Shown: positions 1-6,598 of the stretch, in pieces
Position numbering within the stretch: the first letter of the stretch is position 1
Layout: every line of letters starts with the position of its first letter
NCBI GenBank assembly: GCA_041797745.1
Contig: JBHBZU010000003.1
Span: 1-54,136 of the forward strand
Direction: 5' to 3'
Length of the DNA: 54,136 bases
Origin: UBA3871 sp041797745
GTDB taxonomy: Bacteria; Bacillota; Clostridia; Peptostreptococcales; Anaerovoracaceae
Notes under the pieces: generated by a model
What the model was told of the DNA's origin: nothing
Databases searched by the model: none
Seen by the model: the letters and a program-made list of their open reading frames with translations, nothing else
Program-made: the position numbers and the translations under genes

Positions 1-521
1 ATGTTGAGGATGAAGAAGCTATAACAAAAAGTCTTCTTATGCCTGTGGCAGAAGCCTGCTCAAAATTGGACGATATGCGTTCCATCGAGGGTGCTAAGCT
101 TGCAGAAGATTTGATTCAACGTGGAAAGATTATAAGAGAGCTTACAAAGAAAATCAGCCTCCGTTCTCCGCTGGTTGTTCAGCAGTACACAGAAAAGCTG
201 TGCAATCGTATAAAGGAGCTTATCGGTGACAATGTAGCATTGCCGGAGGACAGAATACTTTTGGAAGCAGCCATCTTTGCAGACAAATGCAGTGTAACAG
301 AGGAACTGGTTCGCTTGGACAGCCACACTACCCAGCTGGCTGACATTATTGCTAAATCAACTCAGCCTGATGGAAAAAAACTTGATTTTCTGGTTCAGGA
401 AATGAATAGAGAGGCTAATACCATCGGTTCTAAGGCTAACGACATTGAAATTACCAATCTCATGCTTGACATAAAGGCGGAAGTTGAGAAAATCCGTGAA
501 CAAGTACAAAATATCCAGTAG
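1..521 (+). CDS. yicC: YicC-family endoribonuclease, C-terminal part
   Basis: Only the 3' part of the gene is in the window: codons run in frame from base 3 with no start, leaving about 172 visible residues against roughly 290 for the family. The tail carries the family's best conserved stretch, KLDFLVQEMNREANTIGSK, followed by the usual end motif (ITNLMLDIKAEVEKIREQVQN). YicC/YloC proteins are RNA-cleaving enzymes linked to small-RNA turnover in E. coli. In most Clostridia the gene is followed by remA, gmk and rpoZ; here a flavoprotein gene sits 47 bases downstream instead and no remA is visible. Identity is secure from the C-terminal signature; nothing can be said about the missing N-terminus. 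Confidence 0.9.
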   Translation, partial: VEDEEAITKSLLMPVAEACSKLDDMRSIEGAKLAEDLIQRGKIIRELTKKISLRSPLVVQQYTEKLCNRIKELIGDNVALPEDRILLEAAIFADKCSVTEELVRLDSHTTQLADIIAKSTQPDGKKLDFLVQEMNREANTIGSKANDIEITNLMLDIKAEVEKIREQVQNIQ

Positions 522-568
522 ATAACATCGCCGGATTTTTAATTAAATCGGAAAGGGGAAAAGATAAT

Positions 569-2263
569 ATGAAGATTATAATTGTAGGAGGTGTGGCAGG
601 CGGTGCTACTGCGGCGGCACGTATCAGACGATTGAACGAAAATGCTGAGATTGTCATTTTTGAAAAATCAGGTTACATATCTTATGCAAACTGCGGATTG
701 CCGTACTACATCGGCGGTATCATTAAAAATCCCGCTGAACTTACTCTGCAAACCCCTGAAAACTTTTGGAATCGTTTTCATATCAAAGTCAAGGTAAAAC
801 ATGAGGTGCTGTCCATAAATGTTGACGCTAAAACGGTATCCGTGAAAAATCTTGCAACGGGCGAAACATTTGATGAAAGCTATGACAAACTTCTGTTATC
901 AATGGGTGCAAAACCTGTTAGACCTGCATTATCAGGGATAGACAGCAAAAAAATCTTTTCTCTTAGGACCGTGGAAGACACATTCCAAATAAAAAATTAC
1001 ATAGAAGAAAACAAGCCCAAGTCCGCAATCATGGTAGGCGGCGGATTTATCGGTGTTGAAGTTGCAGAAAACTTAAGGGAGCAAGGTCTTGAGGTTACAA
1101 TCGTTGACCTGGCAAATCAACTTATGACACCTTTTGACAGTGATATGGCAGCCTTTATCCATGCCGAAATGGAAGCTCATGGCATAAAGCTTGTTTTAGG
1201 TCAAGGGGTAAATGCTTTCAAAGAAGATAATAACGGCATAAAGGTTCTTCTAAACAACGGCACTTCTCTAGCTTCAGATATGATAGTTCTCGCTATCGGG
1301 GTATCTCCGGAAGCTGCACTGGCAAAAGAAGCCGGTCTTGAATTAGGCATTAAAGGAAGTATTCTTGTAAATGACAAAATGGAAACCTCGGTAAAGGATA
1401 TATATGCCGTAGGGGATGCCGTTCAGGTTAAGCATTTCGTCACAGGATCAGACTCACTCATTGCCTTAGCCGGTCCTGCAAATAAGCAGGGCAGAATTGC
1501 TGCCGACAATATTTGTGGCGGTAACAGCAGATATTTAGGTTCTATGGGCAGCAGTGTCATAAAAATATTTGATATTACAGCTGCCTCTACAGGAATTAAT
1601 GAAACCCTTGCCCGCAGAACAGGGCTTGGTGTGGATACCATCATTTTAACGCCTATGGATCATGCCGAGTATTATCCCGGCGGGGCGCTTATGACCATGA
1701 AAATCGTCTTTGAAAAAGAGACTTACAAGCTGCTAGGCTCGCAAATTATCGGTCATGCCGGTGTTGACAAGCGAATTGATGTTTTAGCAACAGCCATATT
1801 TTCAGGGCTAAAGGTTTACGAATTAAAAGACCTTGACCTTGCTTATGCACCGCCCTACTCTTCCGCAAAAGATCCTATTAATATGGCAGGGTTTATGGCT
1901 GAAAATTTATCAAAGGGCATACTGAAACAATGGCATTTGGATGAACTTAATCAAATCCTAAAGGATGAAAATGTTACGTTGCTGGATACCAGAACATCTG
2001 AAGAATATGCTTCGGGTCACATAGATGGTTTTAAGAATATACCGCTGGATGAGCTGCGGGAAAACTTAAAAGAATTTGATATAAAAAAGCCTATCTATGT
2101 TATTTGCCAAAGCGGTATTCGCGGTTACATTGCAAGTCGTATTCTTCAAGAGAAAGGATATGAAGCCTATAACTTTGCCGGAGGCTTCCGTTTTTACAAT
2201 TCCGTTGTAAAGAGTCTTTGCTCATCTGAAAGTTCATATTCCTGCGGTATGGATAAGAAGTAA
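569..2263 (+). CDS. cdr: CoA-disulfide reductase / NADH oxidase-type flavoprotein fused to rhodanese
   Basis: The 564-residue product is a pyridine nucleotide-disulfide oxidoreductase with a C-terminal rhodanese domain, the architecture known as CoADR-Rhd. The N-terminus has the FAD dinucleotide motif (IVGGVAGGATAAARIRR, residues 4-20). A single redox cysteine, Cys42 in SYANCGLPYY, marks the CoA-disulfide reductase/Nox family rather than the two-cysteine lipoamide type. A second dinucleotide fold (VGGGFIGVEVAENL) follows near residue 155 for NAD(P)H. The rhodanese domain (about residues 455-550) keeps its catalytic loop CQSGIRGY. Family members reduce CoA disulfide or CoA persulfides, so a role in thiol/oxidative or sulfane-sulfur stress in this anaerobe is likely, but the substrate is inferred. 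Start ATG follows GGAAAGGGG. It interrupts the usual yicC-gmk-rpoZ neighbourhood. Confidence 0.88.
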   Translation: MKIIIVGGVAGGATAAARIRRLNENAEIVIFEKSGYISYANCGLPYYIGGIIKNPAELTLQTPENFWNRFHIKVKVKHEVLSINVDAKTVSVKNLATGETFDESYDKLLLSMGAKPVRPALSGIDSKKIFSLRTVEDTFQIKNYIEENKPKSAIMVGGGFIGVEVAENLREQGLEVTIVDLANQLMTPFDSDMAAFIHAEMEAHGIKLVLGQGVNAFKEDNNGIKVLLNNGTSLASDMIVLAIGVSPEAALAKEAGLELGIKGSILVNDKMETSVKDIYAVGDAVQVKHFVTGSDSLIALAGPANKQGRIAADNICGGNSRYLGSMGSSVIKIFDITAASTGINETLARRTGLGVDTIILTPMDHAEYYPGGALMTMKIVFEKETYKLLGSQIIGHAGVDKRIDVLATAIFSGLKVYELKDLDLAYAPPYSSAKDPINMAGFMAENLSKGILKQWHLDELNQILKDENVTLLDTRTSEEYASGHIDGFKNIPLDELRENLKEFDIKKPIYVICQSGIRGYIASRILQEKGYEAYNFAGGFRFYNSVVKSLCSSESSYSCGMDKK

Positions 2264-2304
2264 TAAATATTTTGAATGTAAATATTTTGAAAACATCTAT
2301 TTAC

Positions 2305-2320
2305 TTTCAAGTACTTGAAA
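2305..2320. repeat. perfect 16-bp palindrome over the gmk -35 box
   Basis: TTTCAAGTACTTGAAA is a perfect 16-base palindrome whose right end is the -35 hexamer (TTGAAA) of the gmk promoter. This placement is what an operator for a dimeric repressor looks like; no candidate regulator is visible nearby, so the function is inferred. Confidence 0.5.
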
Positions 2321-2343
2321 ACTTAACAGTTTTCTGATATAAT
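2315..2343 (+). promoter_or_regulatory. SigA-type promoter of gmk-rpoZ
   Basis: TTGAAA, a 17-base spacer and TATAAT, ending about 30 bases before the gmk start. It explains how gmk-rpoZ can be expressed independently of the upstream flavoprotein gene. Confidence 0.8.
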
Positions 2344-2372
2344 TTTTACTCGCATAGAAAGGAGTATTGTGT

Positions 2373-2981
2373 ATGGCAAAAGGGCAGTTATTTATTATCT
2401 CAGGTCCCTCCGGTGTAGGCAAAGGAACTATTGCCTCCAGATTGGAAAAAGAGATAGACATTACATTTTCAGTTTCCATGACTACACGAGCTCCCAGAGC
2501 CGGCGAAATTGACGGTGTCAGTTACTTCTTTGTAAGTGAGGAAGAATTTAACAAGATCATTGATGAAGACGGCTTCCTTGAATATGCCGGAAAATTCGGC
2601 AACAAATATGGTACTCCGAAAGCACCCATCTTAAAGCTGCTGGCTGAGGGTAAGGATGTTCTTTTGGATATAGACATTCAAGGTGCCATCAATGTAAAGA
2701 AAGCTTATCCTCAGGGAGTATTTATCTTTATTCTCCCGCCCAGCATGGCAGAGCTTCGCAAACGTATCACAGGGCGTGGAACCGAGACCCCTGATTCTTT
2801 GAAAGTTCGTCTCGGAAAGGCTTTAGAAGAAATTTCTTACATTGACAAATACGATTATTGCATAGTAAACGGAGAACTGGAAGAGGCTGTAGCCAGAGCA
2901 AAAGCCATTCTCATTGCAGAACATTCCAGAGTTTCAGAAGATATTTATGAACTTATAGATAAGTACAAGGAGGAAGTATAG
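2373..2981 (+). CDS. gmk: guanylate kinase
   Basis: Guanylate kinase phosphorylates GMP to GDP with ATP, an essential step in guanine nucleotide supply and (p)ppGpp balance. The 202-residue product has the P-loop GPSGVGKGT (residues ~11-19), the GMP-binding region SVSMTTRAPRAGEIDGVSYFF and the lid Arg segment RKRITGRGTETPDSLKVRL. The ATG at 2373 is chosen because the ribosome site AAAGGAG (2358-2364) is 8 bases upstream of it; an in-frame TTG at 2367 would be only two bases from the site. The stop codon abuts the rpoZ start, so the two genes are translationally linked. Confidence 0.96.
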   Translation: MAKGQLFIISGPSGVGKGTIASRLEKEIDITFSVSMTTRAPRAGEIDGVSYFFVSEEEFNKIIDEDGFLEYAGKFGNKYGTPKAPILKLLAEGKDVLLDIDIQGAINVKKAYPQGVFIFILPPSMAELRKRITGRGTETPDSLKVRLGKALEEISYIDKYDYCIVNGELEEAVARAKAILIAEHSRVSEDIYELIDKYKEEV

Positions 2982-3176
2982 ATGTTATATCCATCAATTA
3001 ACGAAATTAGAAAAAAGGCTGACAGCAGATACACTTTAGTTGTTCTTGCTGCTAAAAGAGCCAGAGACATCATCGACGGTAAACCCTGTCTTATAGATGT
3101 TGATATTGAAAGACCTGTTTCCATTGCAGCTCACGAAATTGCAGAGGACTTGATTACTTATCGCCGCGAAGACTAG
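2982..3176 (+). CDS. rpoZ: RNA polymerase omega subunit
   Basis: A 64-residue omega subunit, which helps assemble and stabilise RNA polymerase by chaperoning beta'. It shows the family pattern: N-terminal PSINEIRKKADSRYTLVVLAAKRARDI with the conserved Tyr-Thr-Leu-Val-AAKRAR core, then the loop before AAHEIAEDLI. Its length is at the short end of the family (typically 65-90). Its ATG follows the gmk stop directly and its ribosome site (AAGGAGG) lies inside the last gmk codons, so it belongs to a two-gene unit ending at the hairpin at 3214. Confidence 0.95.
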   Translation: MLYPSINEIRKKADSRYTLVVLAAKRARDIIDGKPCLIDVDIERPVSIAAHEIAEDLITYRRED

Positions 3177-3213
3177 TTTTAGATCTTATTAGAATCACAT
3201 AAACTTAAATATC

Positions 3214-3246
3214 AAAATCCCGATTTTTCAATCGGGATTTTTGTTT
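3214..3246 (+). terminator. intrinsic terminator after rpoZ
   Basis: An 11-bp perfect stem (AAAATCCCGAT / ATCGGGATTTT) with a TTTTCA loop, followed by T-rich sequence. The same hairpin with the same loop recurs at 6561-6588. Confidence 0.85.
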
Positions 3247-3280
3247 GGCAATTTTTTTACTTTCGTCTTTGGAACTAGGG

Positions 3281-3475
3281 TATCAACACTTTTGTCCTAT
3301 AAGCTTAAACCTATAATTTCCTGTAAGTTCCTATACATCGATACCCTGCCGGTATTTGTGGTTTCAGTAGGAATACTATAATTTTTATAAGTCTATATAC
3401 ATCCCTATACGTTTGTATAAAGCATTTTTAAAAACCGCTAAGCCGCTTATTTTCATCAAGGTTACGCTGCTCTCC
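3281..3475. repeat. intergenic repeat, copy A
   Basis: The 540-base gap between rpoZ and the racemase holds no convincing gene. This part shares a 27-base core (3281-3307, including GTCCTATAAGCTTA) with 47259-47286, repeated CCTATA motifs, and a segment near 3431-3470 (ATTTTC...AAGGTTAC) that resembles hairpins at 47217 and 47308. It is interpreted as a degenerate copy of a dispersed intergenic element. Confidence 0.55.
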
Positions 3476-3573
3476 CCTATTACCTTTTGCTAAATCTTGT
3501 TATAAATATAAACAGCTTTTTATAAAGAAAAACATATACAAACCATATGAAGACACAGTTTAAAACACAGAGC

Positions 3574-3619
3574 AAAAACAAATAAAATACAAATGTCGGA
3601 TTGTATTTTATTTGTTTTT
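3574..3619. repeat. 19-bp perfect AT-rich inverted repeat
   Basis: Arms 3574-3592 and 3601-3619 are perfect reverse complements around the 8-base loop ATGTCGGA. The right arm ends in a T run on the + strand and the left arm gives one on the - strand, so it could terminate in either direction, but no gene ends next to it on either side. It lies about 100 bases before the ornithine racemase start; an operator or a remnant of a mobile element is equally possible. Confidence 0.55.
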
Positions 3620-3717
3620 ATGATATTAAGAAAGAGTAAGTTATATGTTTAACAAAGGGTGGAATGGATGGAAAAATCGCAGTAGAGCGTTGAAACTCCA
3701 AGTTTTAGGAGGTTTTT

Positions 3718-4779
3718 ATGTATCCTAGGTTAGTTTGTAATCTTCATGAGCTTAAACAAAATGTGACTAATATTTTAAGTGAAGCAGAAAAAAGAAACAT
3801 AAATATTTCCGCAGTGGTTAAAGGTATGTCTGCCTGGCAGGAAGTCACTGAAGAAATAGTTAAATCAGGTGTTAAATCTATAGCAGATTCCAGAATTTTA
3901 AATCTAAAAAAAATACATAATATTCCCGTAGAAAAAATTTTACTAAGGATTCCAATGAAAAGTGAGATAGAAGATTTAGTAAAATTCGCGGATATCAGCC
4001 TTAATTCAGAAATTGAAATTATTAAACTAATAGATATTACATGCAAAAAGTATCAGGTTAAGCATGGAATAATGCTTATGATAGATGTGGGTGATAGACG
4101 CGAGGGCATATTACCAAAGGATTTATTAAATTACACAGATGAAATAAAAAAATTAGAAAATATATATGTGGCAGGTGTTGGAATGAATATAACCTGTTAT
4201 GGTGCAATTTTGCCCTCCGATGATAATTTAACGTTGCTGGTTAATTGTGCTCTTGAGACGGAGAAACAGCTCGGATACAAGCTAAAATATATATCAGGTG
4301 GAAATTCCAGCAGCTATATGTATATGCTTAAGGGTGGGCTACCTGAAAAGATTAATCATTTGAGGCTTGGAGAAGTTCTTCTGCAAGGCAGAGAAACAGA
4401 ATTTGGCAATATTGTTGAGGGTTTGCATAAAAATACATTCTTTTTGCAGGCAGAAGTGATTGAATTGAAAACAAAACCCTCCTTACCTGAGGGAAGACAA
4501 GGTTTTGACGGGTTTGGAAATAAACCGTGTTTTAAGGACAAGGGGCTTCATAAAAGAGCAATAGTTGCAATTGGCAGGCAAGATATTAATATTAACACTT
4601 ATGTGCCTTTTGACAGTGGAATAGAGGTACTTGGAGCAAGTAGCGACCATATGATTCTTGATGTTACGGAAGCAAAGCAGAAAATAGAATTAGGCAGTAT
4701 TATTGATTTTCATATTAATTATGAGGGTCTGTTGTCTTTATCCACTTCAGAATATGTTGATAAAGTTATATTACCTTAA
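3718..4779 (+). CDS. orr: ornithine/alanine racemase-type PLP enzyme
   Basis: The 353-residue product is a fold-III PLP racemase of the alanine racemase N-terminal family. The PLP lysine is in SAVVKGMSA (residue ~35), and the TIM barrel continues with LMIDVGDRREG and SGGNSSSYMYM, which match the ornithine racemase subgroup rather than classical Alr. The segment before the C-terminal domain (KPSLPEGRQGFDGFGNKP) also fits the Orr pattern and is not an insertion. The enzyme would interconvert L- and D-ornithine, the entry step of the clostridial oxidative/reductive ornithine pathway; the exact amino acid is inferred. It has a strong ribosome site (TAGGAGG, 5 bases from ATG). It is followed 244 bases later by an NhaC-type antiporter gene, a pairing that suggests ornithine transport or catabolism. 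Confidence 0.82.
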   Translation: MYPRLVCNLHELKQNVTNILSEAEKRNINISAVVKGMSAWQEVTEEIVKSGVKSIADSRILNLKKIHNIPVEKILLRIPMKSEIEDLVKFADISLNSEIEIIKLIDITCKKYQVKHGIMLMIDVGDRREGILPKDLLNYTDEIKKLENIYVAGVGMNITCYGAILPSDDNLTLLVNCALETEKQLGYKLKYISGGNSSSYMYMLKGGLPEKINHLRLGEVLLQGRETEFGNIVEGLHKNTFFLQAEVIELKTKPSLPEGRQGFDGFGNKPCFKDKGLHKRAIVAIGRQDININTYVPFDSGIEVLGASSDHMILDVTEAKQKIELGSIIDFHINYEGLLSLSTSEYVDKVILP

Positions 4780-4854
4780 TAAAAAGTACAATTAATGATG
4801 ACTTATATCAAAAAAATAATTATTATTAAAAAATTTGTAAAATTATTTCATATT

Positions 4855-4903
4855 TTGTTAAAAGTTTGATATACTGTATTAAAGCGATAAAGTAGAAAGG
4901 AGG
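4855..4903 (+). promoter_or_regulatory. putative antiporter promoter and stray ribosome site
   Basis: TTGTTA, a 16-base spacer and TATTAA (4855-4882) form a plausible promoter for the antiporter gene. A near-perfect ribosome site, AAAGGAGG (4896-4903), follows but leads only to a TTG-initiated 7-codon frame (4916-4939), not to the antiporter, whose own site is at 5008. A leader peptide is possible but unproven. Confidence 0.4.
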
Positions 4904-5023
4904 TAAAAAATTATTTTGATATTCTTTTTCTGTGCATAATTCATATTTTTTATAAAACTTTACAGGAACAGAATATCGTCATTCGCTATAATTCATTTTT
5001 AAACATGAAAGGAGTAATATTTG

Positions 5024-6469
5024 ATGTTAGAAAAAACGAAGGAAGTGCGTAAAGCAACTTTGCCTGAAGCTCTTATCTCTTTTGGAGGTTTAATTGCTAT
5101 CATGGCTATCGGTATTAAGGTATATCACGTGGATCCTCATGTGCCGATGTTTATAGGCGTTATCATTGCAACATTAGTATCTTTAAAGATCGGGTATAGC
5201 TATGAGGCTATCGAAAGATCTATGATTGAGGGCATTACAAAAGCTCTGCAATCCGTTCTTATTTTATCTATTATCGGTATATTAATCGGTGTATGGATGG
5301 TATCCGGAGTTGTTCCATCAATGATTTATTATGGACTTAACATCTTATCACCTAAAGTTTTCCTCCTTGCTACTATGATTATCTGTTCCATTACTTCTTT
5401 GGCAACAGGAACTTCTTGGGGAACTGCAGGAACCATGGGTATTGCGCTTATGGGTATTGCACACGGACTTGGCATTCCGGCTCCTATGGCTGCCGGTGCG
5501 GTATTATCCGGAGCATACTTCGGAGATAAAATGTCTCCATTATCCGATACAACCAACTTGGCTCCGGCTATGGCAGGAACTGACGTATTTACACATGTAA
5601 AATATATGTTAAAGGCAACTGTGGTTTCCTACATTATAGCTATGGCTGTATTTACTGTATGCGGCTTGAAATATGGTTCAGGTGCTACGGAATTAGCAAG
5701 TATCAGAGAATTGCAGGCTGCAATCGGTGACCAGTTCAATGTAAGCCCTATTTTAATGTTACCTCCGGTTGTTGTTATCGTAACAATTGCTAAAAAAATG
5801 CCTGCTATCCCAGGCATTACCATCGGTATTATTGTAGCGGCAGTTATGAGTCCGTTTTTCCAAGGTGCAAACGGAAATTTAGGTGCTATTTTAGAATGTG
5901 GTATGAACGGTTATGTAAGTGAAACCGGAGTGGCAGCAGTTGATGATCTCCTATCTAAAGGCGGTTTGATGAATATGATGTTCTCCGTTTCTATGACTAT
6001 CATTGCTATGATGTTTGGCGGTATTGTTGAGATGACAGGTCAGATGGAAATTATAGTAAAGCAGATTTTAAGACTTGTAAGATCAGATGCCGGTCTTGTT
6101 GTAGCAACAGAAGCAACTTGTATTTTAAGTAATGCAACTATGCCTGAACAATACATTTCTATCGTTGTTCCGGGTCGTATGTATGCAAAGGCTTATACTG
6201 AAAGAGGTCTCCACCCTAAATCCCTGTCAAACGCTTTAGAGTCGGCAGGTACTGTATCAGGATGTTTGATTCCTTGGAATACGTGTGGAGTATTTATGGC
6301 TACTACTCTGGGGATTAGTGCATATGGTCCCGGCGGATATGCGCCTTGGGCAATTTTCAACTACACACAAATTCTGGTTACTGCTATAATGGCTTATATC
6401 GGACTTACTGTTACTAAGATGACAGATGAGGAAAAGAAAACCTTGGCTGAAACCGGTCGTGTATCTTAA
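5024..6469 (+). CDS. nhaC: NhaC-family antiporter
   Basis: A 481-residue polytopic membrane protein of the NhaC Na+/H+ antiporter family, with roughly ten to twelve hydrophobic segments. It carries the conserved central motifs SWGTAGTMGIALMGIA, GAVLSGAYFGDKMSPLSDT and the late GCLIPWNTCGVF. Family members exchange Na+ for H+, and some exchange amino acids or organic acids (malate/lactate, arginine/ornithine-like pairs). The preceding ornithine racemase makes ornithine or another amino acid a reasonable substrate guess, which is inference only. ATG 5024 is preferred over the TTG at 5021 because AAAGGAG (5008-5014) is 9 bases from it. The gene ends about 90 bases before a terminator shared with the convergent ltaS operon. 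Confidence 0.85.
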   Translation: MLEKTKEVRKATLPEALISFGGLIAIMAIGIKVYHVDPHVPMFIGVIIATLVSLKIGYSYEAIERSMIEGITKALQSVLILSIIGILIGVWMVSGVVPSMIYYGLNILSPKVFLLATMIICSITSLATGTSWGTAGTMGIALMGIAHGLGIPAPMAAGAVLSGAYFGDKMSPLSDTTNLAPAMAGTDVFTHVKYMLKATVVSYIIAMAVFTVCGLKYGSGATELASIRELQAAIGDQFNVSPILMLPPVVVIVTIAKKMPAIPGITIGIIVAAVMSPFFQGANGNLGAILECGMNGYVSETGVAAVDDLLSKGGLMNMMFSVSMTIIAMMFGGIVEMTGQMEIIVKQILRLVRSDAGLVVATEATCILSNATMPEQYISIVVPGRMYAKAYTERGLHPKSLSNALESAGTVSGCLIPWNTCGVFMATTLGISAYGPGGYAPWAIFNYTQILVTAIMAYIGLTVTKMTDEEKKTLAETGRVS

Positions 6470-6560
6470 ATTTTCGTAGTTGCACAAATTTGTAGTTGCA
6501 AACAAATAGGATTCTGCACTGAATAAGTTGGTGCAGAGTTCGCAAAAGAACATAAATACG

Positions 6561-6592
6561 AAAATCCCGATTTTTCAATCGGGATTTTTATT
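6561..6592. terminator. bidirectional terminator between nhaC and ltaS
   Basis: The stem AAAATCCCGAT / ATCGGGATTTT with loop TTTTCA is followed by T-rich sequence on the + strand and preceded by A-rich sequence, so it can end both the antiporter transcript and the long minus-strand operon whose last stop codon is at 6599. It is identical to the hairpin at 3214-3241. Confidence 0.8.
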
Positions 6593-6598
6593 TACCGG

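Noticed and set aside
4486..4530. SLPEGRQGFDGF segment in ornithine racemase looked like a palindromic repeat inserted in the gene
   Set aside because: Alignment from memory with ornithine racemases shows the same KPS...G..G.D.FGN pattern at this place, so it is native sequence.
6257..6553. 98-codon minus-strand frame over the end of nhaC
   Set aside because: Antisense to a clearly coding gene, with no ribosome site and no recognisable domain.
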